Positions 1-11,700 of a stretch of 64,000 bases of DNA are shown here, in pieces. How positions within the stretch are numbered: position 1 is the first letter of the stretch; every line of letters begins with the position of its first letter. The stretch is from Nothopassalora personata (lineage: Eukaryota > Ascomycota > Dothideomycetes > Mycosphaerellales > Mycosphaerellaceae): the NCBI GenBank assembly GCA_033816765.1, contig CM066288.1, forward strand, positions 1,054,001-1,118,000, in the 5' to 3' direction. The notes under the pieces were generated by a model. It made no database searches and was not told the origin of the DNA. It saw only the letters and a list, made by a program, of their open reading frames with translations. The position numbers and the translations under genes were made by a program.

Positions 1-950
1 GGCGTCCCACAACGCCTTAGTCTTTGACAGACCAGCCAAAGCTCCAGCGGCGCCCATGAGGCCCAAATTGAAACCTGGGAAGCCAGACTCGTTCCATTGC
101 GCAAACTGGAAGCCCACTGGGAACCAGAACATTGGCACAAGCAGATCCGCATACCATCTCGAGTCATTCTCCTCATTCTCCTTGGTGCTCCTCGCGCCAC
201 GCTTGCCACTGTCAAGCTGTGCCTCCCTTGCAAGTCTGACGAAGTCACAGCAGAAACCAAGGAACCACGCCCTGTATGCTGTGGTGTAAATGGCGGTTGC
301 CTTTCCACCGTACGCCTGTGTGTACTTCGCTGTGAGCGAACCTGGCAGAATTTTGCTTTCTGTGAGGAGTGCGACATTCTCACAGAACTGGAAGATAATG
401 TATAGCGTGCATTGCGCTACTGATGTCGCGTATAGCACCTGATCTTGTCCTTTCTGTGGTCCCTGCAGAAGCTGCCTTGCCCACGCATACAGTGGGAACA
501 GTCCGAACAGACGTAGTGTTGTTCGCGTCGCTGAAAGTAGCGAGCCGAGGTTCTGGATTGGCGATGGCTCGGCTTGCACTACGGGTGTCACGGTTGGGAG
601 GGCCGTCTGGCGGTTCAGGAACATTACAATGCGCGCCTTGAGAGGACCGGCTTTGGCGTCGAGGTGGGCGAGGAGGTATACGGTGTAGTTGAAGGTCGAG
701 AGGAACGCGCTCAACCCGCCTGGTGCTGCCAGCAGCCTGGAACAAATGTCAGTAGATGGTGAACCTTCACGCGTCTTGCTGCTTACTTGTTCAGACGCAG
801 AATGATGCGATCTGGCGTAGCCAGCAGACTGACCGCCTGCTTTGGCAGCCTCTTCTCTGCTTCTCTAGCTACCGACTTCTCAGAAGCATGCGATGGTTGG
901 TTCTGGGCGCCATCGGTGGGAGCGCCTGGCTGACTTGCTGGTTCCGACAT
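1..950 (-). CDS. PEX11C: PEX11-family peroxisomal membrane protein (3' end cut by window edge)
   Basis: Two exons on the minus strand, 950-787 and 736-1, separated by a 50-nt GT..AG intron (737-786). Splicing gives one open frame of about 299 residues that runs off the left edge without a stop. After a short polar N-terminus (MSEPASQPGA...) comes the segment GGLSAFLSTFNYTVYLLAHL, which I recognise as the conserved start of fungal Pex11-type (Pex11C) proteins. Amphipathic and hydrophobic stretches follow, ending in a Gly/Ala-rich helix near LMGAAGALAG. Pex11 proteins act in the peroxisomal membrane, where they elongate and help divide peroxisomes. Most of the protein is present. The start ATG is the first in frame and precedes the conserved region by about 55 residues. 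Assignment to subfamily C rather than another Pex11 paralogue is from memory of the motif. Confidence 0.8.
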
Positions 951-1940
951 GATTGTGAGCCTGTTCGGGGACCTACTGGTGTAGCAATAGTAGACGGTCG
1001 TTACAGCAGTCGGATGGAGCAAATAGACAGCATGGGTTGGCTCGTCTGTTAGCCACAGAGGCGCGCCCCATACATGTAATTAATCAGAGCGATGACCTCG
1101 GGTGAATGGCTCGAGGTACAAAGAGTCGGTGGCGTGCTGTCATTGGACAGTCCCGGCCATGTAAGCTACTCCACCTTCTTACCTCGTGGCACGACATGGC
1201 CAAGATTCCCAAGAATATGCATTACTGATCCCCAGCAGCCGGGACGTTCGTTGCGGCGCTAAAATGATGACATGCGCTATTGGGCTATGGAAAGGAAGTA
1301 AACGACCACTGTAAGAGCGCAGTGGGATCATCCTCGCTGTTCTCCAAGCAGAGGAATCTCCCCTGCGAGCTTGCCTGCTCTGCCAACAGCTCTTCCTTTT
1401 CCTCCTGCTCTTCATCACGACAAAACGCGTTCATTCACATGTAGAGCTGAAGAGTATCAAGTATCATATGCGATTGGTCAACGCACAAACATGAGCCATC
1501 GGACACGGCAGAACAACTGTCTGATTGCGACTAGGGCTCCTCAAACAATGAGTGATCTGCAGATAAGCGCGGCTGTTGCACGAGCGAAGGATCCAATCTA
1601 AACTTGAAGTGGCACAATCTAGATCTAAGCTCTGTCCATGCAACCCGCTTTGAGCTTTGTACACTATCGTGCATCCTTCGGAAACTGTGCAACATGCCGC
1701 TGCGTCGGCAGCACTGCATTATTCTGTGCGAGTCTATCCGCAACAGTGACAAGAGGTGCCTGGCAAGACGGTCGGCGGTAGGTCTGCAGAGTTAAAATTC
1801 TATTATCCTCGAGGATCTGACTGTTAATTTCGGGTCTGTTCTTTTCTCTTCTCATCTTTCTGTCGCATCGAAAGTTCAGGAGCATCGTTGCATAAGAACA
1901 GACAGCAGCGCTCGTCGCGGAACGAACAGAACCTAACGGC
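951..1940. other. Intergenic, about 1 kb, no gene seen
   Basis: Divergent spacer between the PEX11-like gene (minus) and the terpene cyclase relic (plus). It holds only short overlapping open frames with no recognisable protein and no splice-consistent extension. It must contain the PEX11 promoter. I see no clear repeat or RNA gene. Confidence 0.5.
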
Positions 1941-3200
1941 ATGACGACCTCAATTTCGCGAGCCGACTCTGGCATCGCGATGAAGCCGACTACCCCACTG
2001 GCGGCAGACGACGAGTACACGGCATACGACTACGACATAAAGAAGGATGAAGTGGCTACGTACATAAACGAGTACGTGCTGGCCAACTGGGAATTCGACG
2101 ACGCGGCGGCGAAGATCGAATTCCTCAAGCAGAAAGTGGGCCACCTGGCCTACAAGTATTTCCCGCTCGCGCAAGAGGAGAGGATGGCCCTTGTGGCACG
2201 ATTGATGGCTCTGCTGTATTTGATCGGAGGTGAGAAACGATCTTTCATGGGAGTGTAGAGCTGTTGTTAAAAGGATCGCAGAATCTTTGGTCGGACTCGA
2301 CCTCGTGGATGGCGAAGAATACCTCGGAGCTTTGGATTCGGCCACCAAGGGGTATTGGCTACCAGACGACAACGTGCCAGCAGTATGGATGCTGTGCGGG
2401 ACCCTGGATGAGATGAGAGCGATCGACTATCTTGCTGTTGATGACATCTGGGCTACGAGCTTGGCACATTTGAGGTGAGGATGGATTACCGCAGTTCGTT
2501 CATGAAGAATGTTGAAGACTAATGCAGAGCAGTGCGAATCTCGTCAGGCGTGGCCGATCGCAGTATCGACATGATTCTCATCGAATTCCTGCCAGTCTGC
2601 GACTGGGCTACTCTCTGGTTGGAGCTTTGGAGCCGTTTGCCATGGGCCGATGTCTCGACGACGATTTCTCATCACCCTACAGTGACGGGTCGGCTTGATC
2701 TCCATAATCAACTGAGATCGTCACAATGATGTTGCCTTTCGATTGTACCCATCGACCACGTGCAACCAGCGTCAACAACGCTCCTCTTTGGGGACAGACC
2801 TGGGAAGAACGATCGAAGCTGTCTGATATTCGAATCAGCAACTTGCAAAGACTGGATAAAACTGTCCACAATCAGCAGCATTCAGCGGGCTCAAGATTGA
2901 TGGCCATTATGATGGTGGTCAAACAGATGGCGGGATATCTGGTGGCAGACTGGCACGGTCATTGCAGGACTACCAGGTTTCAGCGATGTCGATATCAGTA
3001 CAGGAGATCCCTCCCACGGTCAAGCGATCCTTGGGAAGCAGTTGGTAACAGATGAGGAGCAACAAGCAGGAAGGCTTGCTAAGCTTTTGGTTCTATCCTC
3101 CGAACAATGCTCGCTCGTAGAGTTCATGGACAGCCGGCCTTGAGGAGTTGATGCGTGGTCTCGACCTCTGTAGTTGAAAAGTGGCTGGTGGGCGTCTGAT
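1941..3200 (+). pseudogene. Decayed aristolochene-synthase-like terpene cyclase
   Basis: The first open segment (1941-2231) reads like the N-terminus of fungal class I sesquiterpene cyclases: a hydrophobic-acidic run with LAYKYFPLAQEERMALVARL, then LMALLYLIG where the family has the Asp-rich DDxx(D/E) metal motif. Here the aspartates are missing. The next segment (2264-2475) keeps the family pattern DG-EY...LPDDNVPAVWMLCGTLDEMRA. The third segment needs a frame change: MILIEFLPVC in one frame, then LRLGYSLVGALEPFAMG in another, matching the family's EYLxYRExDVGxALLxALxRFxMG. Further downstream, weak pieces in shifting frames (GRLARSLQDYQVS..., EELMRGLDL) fit the expected C-terminal region. 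The only in-frame way past the first stop needs a 31-nt intron, which is unusually short. I conclude it is not functional. Assignment rests on remembered family motifs. Confidence 0.6.
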
Positions 3201-4076
3201 GCTCGAGAGCGTATAGCAGAAGCAGATGCGGGTGCAAAGGCATGTGTTCGGATGCATGATCACTGGTAGAGGTGAGGGGCTTGGTAAAAGTCTCTCTTTT
3301 TATATTCACACGAGGACAATTACTGGGCTCGGTGGACAGTGAAGTGTTTGAGAATGGCAAACGAATGCGACCGACCTGCCATTCAGAGTTGTCATGTCGC
3401 AAGTTGTGCGCCTCGATGCAATTTCACGAATACCATTTATCAGAAGCTACACGGTTCACAGCAGCACCAACAGCTCCGTAAGCAGATAGCAATTGATCAC
3501 GCATTCCGGTGATGACCGACGACGACCAATGGCGTGGCTGATGGCATCAATAGCGTGTGGAGCAAATTTCGGTACGGCCCTGAAAATGTTCTTCTTGACT
3601 TCCGCTGTCACCAGCCAAGAGTCATTCTCTTCATCACTTGCCAAGATACTTGTCGCCATGGCACGTTTCATTACACATCGTGCAACAAAGGACACGAAAA
3701 GCATCAACGATGCCGCCCACGACCCACGCAACAACGTTCCCGACGAAACGGCCAGCATGGACCCTGACGAACGATACCTGGTATGACGACGTGGGAGCAG
3801 TGTGGGTTGACACAACGGGTTCAAAGTAATCTTCAAAGTACTCAGTGAGTTACCAGTGGCATCAAGCTTTTGCCATGCACGCGGGTGCTTGACCATTTGA
3901 CCATCTCACCAACCACGCTTCCAGCGTAGAGTGAAAGCGGCATTTGGCAGGCTGAGAATATACCGTGTTGAACTTGATCGCAGTAATTTGCGCGTAATTG
4001 GAGATGCATGACCCTTTCATCAGCCGATGCTCTTGTCCCCATCACATTTTTGAGATATGTGCAACTGACTGAAGAA
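3201..4076. other. Intergenic, no gene supported
   Basis: Between the terpene cyclase relic and the permease. Several short open frames overlap on both strands, the longest a minus frame at 3456-3896, but none shows a recognisable domain or plausible codon pattern. The 5' exon and promoter of the permease probably lie in the last 150 bases. Confidence 0.45.
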
Positions 4077-5777
4077 GCAAAAAATTGGCTATAAGCAGGT
4101 GAGCTTTCGGCTTCGGTCTAGATAAACATGCCGCTGATGTTATACAGTCACTCCATCGACAGTGGAAGTTCTTCGAGAGCTTTGCCGCCAGCTTCGGTTC
4201 GTCTTGCGAGGGATACATGAAAGACGACTTACTGAACTTCTGTCAGCTGCTCTTTACTCAGTCGGCGGTGTTCGAACGACTTTCACGATTGGAGTCGGCG
4301 CCGGAGGCCCAGCTGCCTACTGGAGCTCGTACGTTGTGACATGCATCTTCGTTATGATCACCGCTGCTGTCCTGGCAGAAATCTGCTCCGCCCTCCCTGC
4401 AGCCGGCTCAATCTATTTCTGGGCAGCAGAGAGTGGTGGTCGACGCTATGGGAGGCTGTTCGGCTTCATTGTGGCTTGGTGGAGCACAACGGCATGGACC
4501 ACTTTCATTGCTAGCACTTGCCAGGCCGCCGCAAACTTTCTCCTGTCCGAGATCACAGTCTGGGGAGTAGATTTCCCAACTGATACTGGGAACATCAAGT
4601 TTCGTGCGGTGCAGTGGATCGTGGCCGAGGCGATTCTGTTCCTCGCTATTGGCATGAATTACCTGGATCCGAAGACTTACAAGACCGTGTTCCGGATTGC
4701 GACTTTCTTGATCATTTTGGACTTCTTCTTGAACATTATCTGGCTTCCCATTGCAGTGTCTGGATCTTATGGCTTTCAAGATGCGAAGTATGTCTTCACG
4801 CAGACTTACAACGAAACTGGAGCACCACCTGTGTGGAACTGGATGCTCAGCTACTTCGTCACTGGTGGAGTCCTGGTCGGCTTCGAAGCAAGTGGTCATA
4901 TTGCCGAAGAGACCAAGAATGCCAATGTCGTCGCAGCAAAGGGCATTTTCACCTCTGCTGCAGCGTCCGCAGCCATCGGCTTCCCAGTGGTCATTTTGTT
5001 CCTTTTCTGCCTCCCCGACCTGGAGACGCTGTATAGTATCAATGCGCCACAGCCGTTTGTCTCAATCTATGCTCTCAGCATGGGGAGGGGTGGGCATGTC
5101 TTTATGAATGTCATCTGCATTCTCGGCCTCATTTTCAATGCAACCGTTGCCGGCGTGGCAAGCTCAAGACTCATATGGGCGGTAGCACGAGATGGTGTAC
5201 TTCCATTCTCAGGCTGGATAGCGAAAGTGAGCGACAAAAAGGAGCCCAAGAACGCTATCCTAGTCATGCACGCTGTTGCGGCATTTCTGCTGTGCACGAT
5301 CTTGGCCAGTCCAGTCGCATTCACCTCTCTAGTCAGCGCGGCTGGTGTGCCCACGATTACGGCATACGCCCTGATCTGCTGTAAGTTGTCAATGAGCTGA
5401 ATGTGACAAACGCTGCTAACAATCTCAGTCGGCCGCACCTTCCTGACTCCACACAGCCTATCCGCGGCGAACGCTAAATGGTCATTGGGTCGCTGGTCAA
5501 GGCCACTGAATTTCATTGCCTTCATCTGGAACCTATACCTGGCTTGTGTCCTCTTCTCGCCCATCGTCTTTCCGGTCACTTCTCAGAACTTCAACTGTGA
5601 GTCCCGCGACTCAGGTCTATGCATACATTGATGCTGACTACTACAGACTCGCCCGTAATCTTCGGAGCCATCACAATCTTTGGCTTCATTACTTGGTGGG
5701 TGTATCCAGAAGATAGCTGGCTGCCAAATGCTCGACTGGGTCGGGTGGCAGACAACATCGATTCTGGACAGGCTTGA
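4077..5777 (+). CDS. APC-superfamily permease (GABA/choline/amino-acid permease type)
   Basis: Plasma-membrane amine or amino-acid uptake carrier of the fungal GABA/choline permease group. Exons supported here are 4077-4100, 4148-4196, 4247-5380, 5429-5596 and 5647-5777, with introns of 47-50 nt. Joined, they read IGYKQ-SLHRQWKFFESFAASFAALYSVGGVRTTF and continue through about ten further hydrophobic helices. Family-typical stretches include AEICSALPAAGSIYFWAAES, LFGFIVAWWSTTAWTTF and GGVLVGFEASGHIAEETKNA. The frame ends at TGA 5775-5777 after ...WWVYPEDSWLPNA. The window from 4148 on gives 494 in-frame codons. The first methionine exon is not resolved: the conserved IGYKQ exon is preceded by a stop, so at least one more short exon must lie upstream, perhaps around an ATG near 4004-4011. 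The substrate cannot be told from sequence. Confidence 0.85.
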
Positions 5778-6130
5778 TCCGGCGTAGGAGGCTCATGAGG
5801 GTCAACCCAGCACTCAACAACGCCCAGTGAGTGTGGGCAGTTGGAGTGGAGTGGCAAATCTGTAGGCGGCGGGAGCGCTCCTTCTTGTTTCGACGAATAA
5901 ATTGGCCGAGCGTTTTGACATGTGACGTCGCGAGGGTCTTGTTGCCTGAGCGAACTGCACCTGAGCTTACCAGTCGAGTCCATTTCAATAATTGCTAAAA
6001 CACATCCAATCGAGTCGACGATCTTTGCCTCTCCAATTCTCCAACACTGTTTGCGCCGAATCGCCTGTTATTGCCCAAGCTGTCCAGGATTCTAGGTCGA
6101 CGAGTTGTATCTCCCACAGCAACATCCACC
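5778..6130. other. Intergenic between tandem plus-strand genes
   Basis: Holds the permease 3' end and the promoter/5' leader of the BRCT gene. The leader ends in AACATCCACC immediately before the ATG, a strong initiation context. No other feature seen. Confidence 0.5.
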
Positions 6131-7390
6131 ATGGCACCGCCACGCTCTGTCTTCGTTGTCACGCGACGCGACTTCACTTCTGACTCCGAGGGCCGCCTCG
6201 AGATCTTGGAAGCCTATGCCAGTCACGATGCCGCCACTGAAGTTGCCGAGTCCCACGATGAGGGAAAGGTGAAGTTTGAGGTCAAGGAGCTGTCAGTCAT
6301 AAAAGGCGCAGCCAAGGGTGGCAAAGGGTGAGTTCAGATCGCTTGTCAGATCGCTTGTCCCTCTGCATTCAATTTTGACTCAAAGAGTAGTGCTGCTGCA
6401 TCGAAGGCAAAGGCCAAGAAGCCCGTGGTGAAGGCGAAGGCGGCTGAAGACGATGAGGAGGAGGACGAAGAAGACAAGACGCGCGCACCAGCCAAGAAAG
6501 CAGCCGCCGCCAAGAAGACAGAGAAGAAGGCCATACCCAAGGGCAAGACGAATTCTCTGCAAGATCTGAAGGTCTGACATCCCATCATTGTCTCGTTACC
6601 CTTCTGTCAATCTATACTGACGAGAGTGCAGATGATCTTCACAGGCACCTTCAAGTCCATGGACCGCAAGACTTGCGAAGCGACTGCAAAGATATACGGC
6701 GCTGACATGGTGAGAGACAAGAAGCTTGCTGAGGCCGATCTGATAGTGAGTTCAACCAGAGAGCAGAAGGCATCGTCCGTCTAAGACCTGGGCGCGGCAT
6801 CTCTAGCCGAGCAGCAGTTGCTGAGACATGGCCACGTGGTTTTCGAGTATGTCTAACACCCTTCTGTTTAGGTCGTGGGAGAGCGTCCAGGAATTAAGAA
6901 GGTCGAGGAGATCAAGGAGAAGTCGTTGAAGACTATCAACGAGGCCGAATTCCTGGAAATGGTGGAGACCGGCAAAGCTGCTGCTGGCCAAGCTGGAGGC
7001 GACGAAGAAGACGAGGGCGAGGACGAAGGTGAGGAAGAACCTGCCCCAGCCAAGAAAGCTGCATCCAAGAGAGCTGCTCCAAAGCCTGCCACAGCTGCCA
7101 AGAAGAGCACTTCCACAGCCATCGAAGGCACACCCGGATCCTTAAAGGGTCTTGACCTGCTCTTCACCGGAACCATGACCGCCAATCGTCCCGAGATGGA
7201 GAAGGCGGCGGTGGCCTGTGGTGCTAAGATCGTCAAGAAGCTCGAAGATACCGACTATGTCATTCTCGGTACTAAGCCAGGTCCCAAGAAGGTGGAGGAG
7301 ATCGAGGAGAAGAAACTGAAGACCATCACCGAAGCTGAGTTCTTCGACGTGATTGGTGCCGAGCCACCGTCGAAGAAGCAGAAGAATTGA
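6131..7390 (+). CDS. Nuclear protein with two BRCT domains
   Basis: Four exons (6131-6327, 6388-6571, 6632-6745, 6872-7390) join to 337 codons in one frame. Residues 1-65 are a short conserved-looking start (MAPPRSVFVVTRRDF...). Two copies of a BRCT module follow: LKMIFTGTFKSMDR...KIYGADMV...PGIKKVEEIKEKSLKTI, and LDLLFTGTMTANRPEMEKAAV...GAKIVKKLEDTDYVILG...PGPKKVEEIEEKKLKTI. Before each module lies a Lys/Ala-rich and acidic disordered linker (AKKAAAAKK, DDEEEDEED). BRCT modules of this RFC1/DNA-ligase-like type bind DNA 5' ends or phosphoproteins in replication and repair, so a nuclear DNA-metabolism role is likely. The protein ends in the basic SKKQKN, possibly a nuclear localisation signal. 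Intron 3 (6746-6871) is unusual and is listed separately. The partner or exact pathway is not evident. Confidence 0.85.
6746..6871 (+). repeat. Introner-like element, copy 1 (intron 3 of BRCT gene)
   Basis: This 126-nt intron is more than twice the usual length in the window. It shares with intron 1 of the tyrosinase gene (58406-58525) an identical 16-mer, agacatggccacgtgg (6824-6839), flanked by further matching blocks: tcgtc..tct(a/g)aga upstream, ttcga(a/g)t and the branch-site-like ctaac downstream. The match lies at the same distance from the 3' splice site in both. Such multicopy intron sequences of about 100 nt are known as introner-like elements in several Dothideomycetes. Membership of that class is inferred from two copies only. 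Confidence 0.6.
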
Positions 7391-7565
7391 GTGGCGATGC
7401 TTCTTCGATGCATGCACGCAGTGCATTACTTTAAAGACGACAGTGCATATTGCAAAGCGATGCTGGAGATGCAGTACAGGTCTCCCACTGTCGGCGAAAC
7501 TTGTTGAGATTACGAGATAGCCGAAGTAAAACTTAGCTTTGGTGTTCTTTGTACAATGCTAGACA

Positions 7566-8471
7566 TCACGACGCTCCCAGTCGACTCCGCAGGTCATTCC
7601 AGGCGTCGGCGTCCAGGCTGCCTTGAGCGACATTCATAGCAATGCCCTGGACGCTTGCCTCCTTCTCATGCAGCTGGTCAATGAACTGGCGAAGCTCTCC
7701 CGCGGCCTCTTCGCTAGGCACTGCCACTTTCGTATCCTCGTTCGGGTCCCAGACGATATCCGACGTGGCAATCTGCACATCCAGAGCCTTCGAAACGGCT
7801 TCGCCCACCGCTTTCGTGTCTCCTGGCTCCGCCCAGACCACAACTCTCCCATCCTCGTCTTCAGTCACGTCTTGCGCTCCTGCTTCAAGTGCGGGCTCTA
7901 GCATCTCATCCATCCCTACGCCCTCCTTGCCCTCAAACACAATCCTGCCCTTCTTCGCAAACAGATACCCCGTTGGGGTCACAGAGCCCCCTGCCTCCTT
8001 CAGGGCGAGCCTGACCTCCGCCAACGTCCTAAGCTTCCCATCCGTCTCACAATCCACAATGACGGCAACATTATTGGGCAGTATCCCTTCGACCGTGACA
8101 CTCTCCAGGCTCGCGCCACTCAAACTCCGTCCTTGGCCCCGTGCTATGGCGCTCTCAATGCTCGACTTGGCAAACCCTTCCTTCTTCGCCTTCGTGATGA
8201 GATCGGCTAGGCGAGGGTTCATGTTGGGGTCTCCGCCGAAGAGACGAGAGGCTGTGGCGATTTCTTGGGAGAAGACGCTGCGTTGCTTGTTCTTTCCTGC
8301 GTCGACTCGTGCTTTGTCGTGTTTGATTTTGGACCAGCGATTGTGGCCTGAGGCGCGTAATGGGGTGGTGGAGAAGGCGGCGTGGAGAGTATCAGGGAGG
8401 GCATTTCGTTGACCTTGGAGGCAGACGTATGGATGTCTGATGAGAGATGGGAGACCTCTGCTGGGAGCCAT
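7566..8471 (-). CDS. DPC29: YebC/PmpR-TACO1 family mitochondrial translation factor
   Basis: Intronless, 301 codons. The chosen ATG at 8471 sits in CCACCATGGC, a better context than the in-frame ATG at 8501. The first about 45 residues are basic, Ser/Thr- and Ala-rich (...HAAFSTTPLRA), as in mitochondrial presequences. The YebC domain begins GHNRWSKIKHDKARVDAGKN, followed by the conserved NPRLADLITKAKKEG, FAKSSIESAIARGQG, VIVDCETDGKLRT and GYLFAKKGRIVF. Fungal and animal members (yeast Dpc29, human TACO1) bind mitochondrial ribosomes and aid translation of mitochondrially encoded proteins. The gene is divergent from the HEATR5 gene with about 235 bp between start codons, so the two probably share a promoter region. 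Confidence 0.92.
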   Translation of the reverse strand: MAPSRGLPSLIRHPYVCLQGQRNALPDTLHAAFSTTPLRASGHNRWSKIKHDKARVDAGKNKQRSVFSQEIATASRLFGGDPNMNPRLADLITKAKKEGFAKSSIESAIARGQGRSLSGASLESVTVEGILPNNVAVIVDCETDGKLRTLAEVRLALKEAGGSVTPTGYLFAKKGRIVFEGKEGVGMDEMLEPALEAGAQDVTEDEDGRVVVWAEPGDTKAVGEAVSKALDVQIATSDIVWDPNEDTKVAVPSEEAAGELRQFIDQLHEKEASVQGIAMNVAQGSLDADAWNDLRSRLGAS

Positions 8472-8705
8472 GGTGGTGATGGTTGATGTTGGGCGAAACA
8501 TGTGAAAGTGAGGCTAACGTAGGACGGGCATAGTTCGGCTTCGGGATTAAATGTTTCTGGGGAGCTGTACCTGTACCTGTACAGTACATTCTTGCTCCTG
8601 ACATGAACACACGACACGACTGATTGACTTTGACACGACCTGATTGCACTGTTGACGGCATTCCCGGGGTCGCGCGATGGTATAGCGTAGCGCTTCTCGT
8701 CCATA

Positions 8706-11700
8706 ATGGCAGACACGGAATCAGCATTGCAATCACCCACCAAGTCCGTCAATCAGGCAGCCAGCACGGCTACGAATGGCACGAAAGAGACGCCTGCACC
8801 CAAATCTGCATACGAATTGGACGTCACGAAGCTGCACTCTCTCCCCCCCGAGCAGCAAGGCCTCTACCTCCTCACATTTACTGCCGACCTCGCGAAACAT
8901 GTTGAAGACATCACCAGTGACGAAGTCAGTGCAGAGCAGGTCGCACTGAAGAAAGAGCTGTTCCAAGTCATCACCCTGACGTCTCCAGTACCGACGAGGG
9001 TGATACGCAAGAATGTCGGGAGGTGCTTCCACACCATTCTCACTAGAGGCAGCAGGAAGATGCTCTACGAATCGATCAACGAGCTGGCCGCGATTGTCAA
9101 TGCCGGAAAGGACAAGGATACTCGCACGAAGCACGCTGCGGTGTACTGCTTGGGTGCCATCTTCGACGCTGCTGGCGACAGTGCAATCAGTCTATCGCCC
9201 TTGGCGTGCACCGCTATGCTGAAGCTGCTGAAGCCTGCAGCAAGTGATACTGGTCTGCGGAGTGCGATATTCCAAGCATGTGGGAAGATCGCCAAAGGGA
9301 TTGCCGTTGCTATAGATGAAGATCTTGGTCGAGCCATCTGGAAGCAAGCTCGAAATGCGGCGGGGAGCGACAGATCTCTACTTGTGCAGGCCAGTGCATG
9401 TTGGTGCTTGGAACAGTTGATCCGATCCACACCGTATTTCGACAACTCGAACGATTTTGAGAAGCTGCAGGCCGCGTTGCTCAAGGCTATGGAGAGCGCG
9501 TCTGTCAGGGTCCGCCATGCGGCTGCTTCGTGTTTGGCAGCGGCACTGGCCAAGTCCTACACAGAGTCGCCAAGCAAGGACGTGGTTCCTAAGATCAAGA
9601 AGCCCAAGAAGTCGAAAAAAACTGGTGTGCCCGAAGAGGCTGAGGAAGAGGGGCGAGCTTCATCTCCTGCGCCGGAGAAGCCAGCGACGGCACTGTCGTA
9701 CGGGCTGCTGGAGATCATGCGGCTCTTGTCGACGCACTTCTGCAAGACCGCCACGCCCAACAGAGCCCGTGCAGGCATCGCAGTTTGCTACATCAAAGTC
9801 CTGAGAGCGCTTGGTGAAGGCGTGGTCGAGCAAAAATATGGCGACATCGCGAACCATCTATTTAAGGATCTGCTCGACTATCCTGGGTGGCAGTACAACC
9901 AGTATCGACAGCTAATGTGCCGCAAGTTTGTCCGCATCATACTCGATCAAGTCATTGGTGGAATGATAGGCGAGACTGCGCAAATAAATGCCTGCAGGTT
10001 CTTGCTCAATGACATTATCAAGGATTACCCACAGACTGTAAAGGAACGAGCAGAACCGTCAAAAGCGGTCCTGACTGGTGCAATCAGCGCTTTGACGGCC
10101 CTCACGCAACGACTGGACACAGCGATTGGCGCAGTTGCTGAAGGCTGTCGAGAAGGCCTGCTGCAGGTACTGCAACATCCAAGCTTCACAGTTCAGGTCC
10201 ACGCTGCGCGAGCATTGCGCACGTTCACGCTCGCCTGTCCACAACAACTACTGCCAGCGGTCACCATATGCATGAACAGTGTCAGCCGAGAGTTGAATCT
10301 GTTGGGAGGCCCGGGCCAGAGTCAGCGACGATGCATAGGTTATGCCCATGGTCTGGCAGCAATTTTGAGCACATCTAGCCAGCATCCATTGTATGGCTCA
10401 GTCGACGTATATGCCAGAGTCCTCCAGCAAGCGACGAACCTGTTAAAATCGAGCGGTAGCTCTGACCTCAGAGTCTCAAGCTGCCAGTTGCAGGTAGCTT
10501 GGGTCATGATCGGAGGTCTCATGTGTCTTGGACCCAACTTCGTGAAGATCCACCTAGCGCAGTTGATGCTCTTATGGCGGAATGCATTGCCCAAACCTGT
10601 CTCCAACGATCACGTCAGCAAGCGGACTATGCTTGAGTTGAGCTACCTGGCTCACGTTCGAGAATGCGCTCTGAGCTCAATAAAGGCATTCTTGACGTAC
10701 AATCAGCGGCTACTTACGTCCGACATCTCTCGACGGTTGTCTGTGATGCTCGAGAACACTGTGACATTCCTACAAGGCCTGCCGTCAAAGAGGACGAGCG
10801 ATGATCCCTCGAATCGGCTTTCAGCTGCGCTACAATTACAAGACTACGAGGTCATGGTTCGGCGAAGAGTCTTTCAATGTTTCTCGCAGCTCCTCAGTCT
10901 GAGTCCAGCTGGAAGTCTCGAAGCCACTGCGCATTCGACTATCCTACCTATGGCCGTAGCTTCCTTCTCAGACTCCAAGTACGACGCGCCGAACTCATTG
11001 AGCGCCGCTATCGCGTCTTCTGCCAGCACTTTTGAGAGCATTTGGGACTTGAGCGACAACTATGGCTTTGGAGTCTCCGGCTGTATACGAGGTCTTGATC
11101 TGCGCAACCCAGTCTCAGGCCAGTACGAAAGACACTGGTCTAGCAGATCGGACTACGAAGCAGAGATCGATCAGGCCATACTATCACCTGTCGGTGTTAC
11201 CGTTGAGAACGATCCGACATCGTGCTACTTACCATCTGTGCAGAACGAGCAGGAGCTGCCAGGGCCTCCGGCTACTGAGGTCGTCGATGCAGCCATTGCA
11301 GCATTTGGACTTTCACTGCCTCTGCAGAGCCCGAAAGTGCAGGACAGTACACTGCAACAGATAGCCTCTTCCATGAACGCACCCGTACTGCAGAAGGACC
11401 CAGCTCGTAAAGTAGCACTTGCGGCGAATGTAGCTCTCGCACTTTCTATGGCTCTTCGAGTCACGACGGGAGAGATTGGATCAGCCCGTGGCGAGCTGAG
11501 GAGCATGCAGGCCGAGAAAGGCCTTCAAGCACTACTTCACATTTGCATCAAGGACCCTGACGACAGCATCAGATGCATGGCAGCTGCTGCGCTAGGTCGA
11601 TTGTGCTCGAGCTCTGGCACGGCCTTCACCAGTTCAGAGGTGACATACCTCACCGAGACCATTGTTAATAAGCGCGAGCCGCATGTGCGTGCTGGTTGCG

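Noticed and set aside
3456..3896. 146-codon minus-strand open frame in the spacer before the permease
   Set aside because: No recognisable domain, no splice partners and no upstream signals. Likely chance.
7642..8412. 256-codon open frame on the plus strand
   Set aside because: It is the opposite-strand shadow of the YebC/TACO1 gene, whose protein is clearly conserved. The plus frame is Ser/Ala-rich noise.
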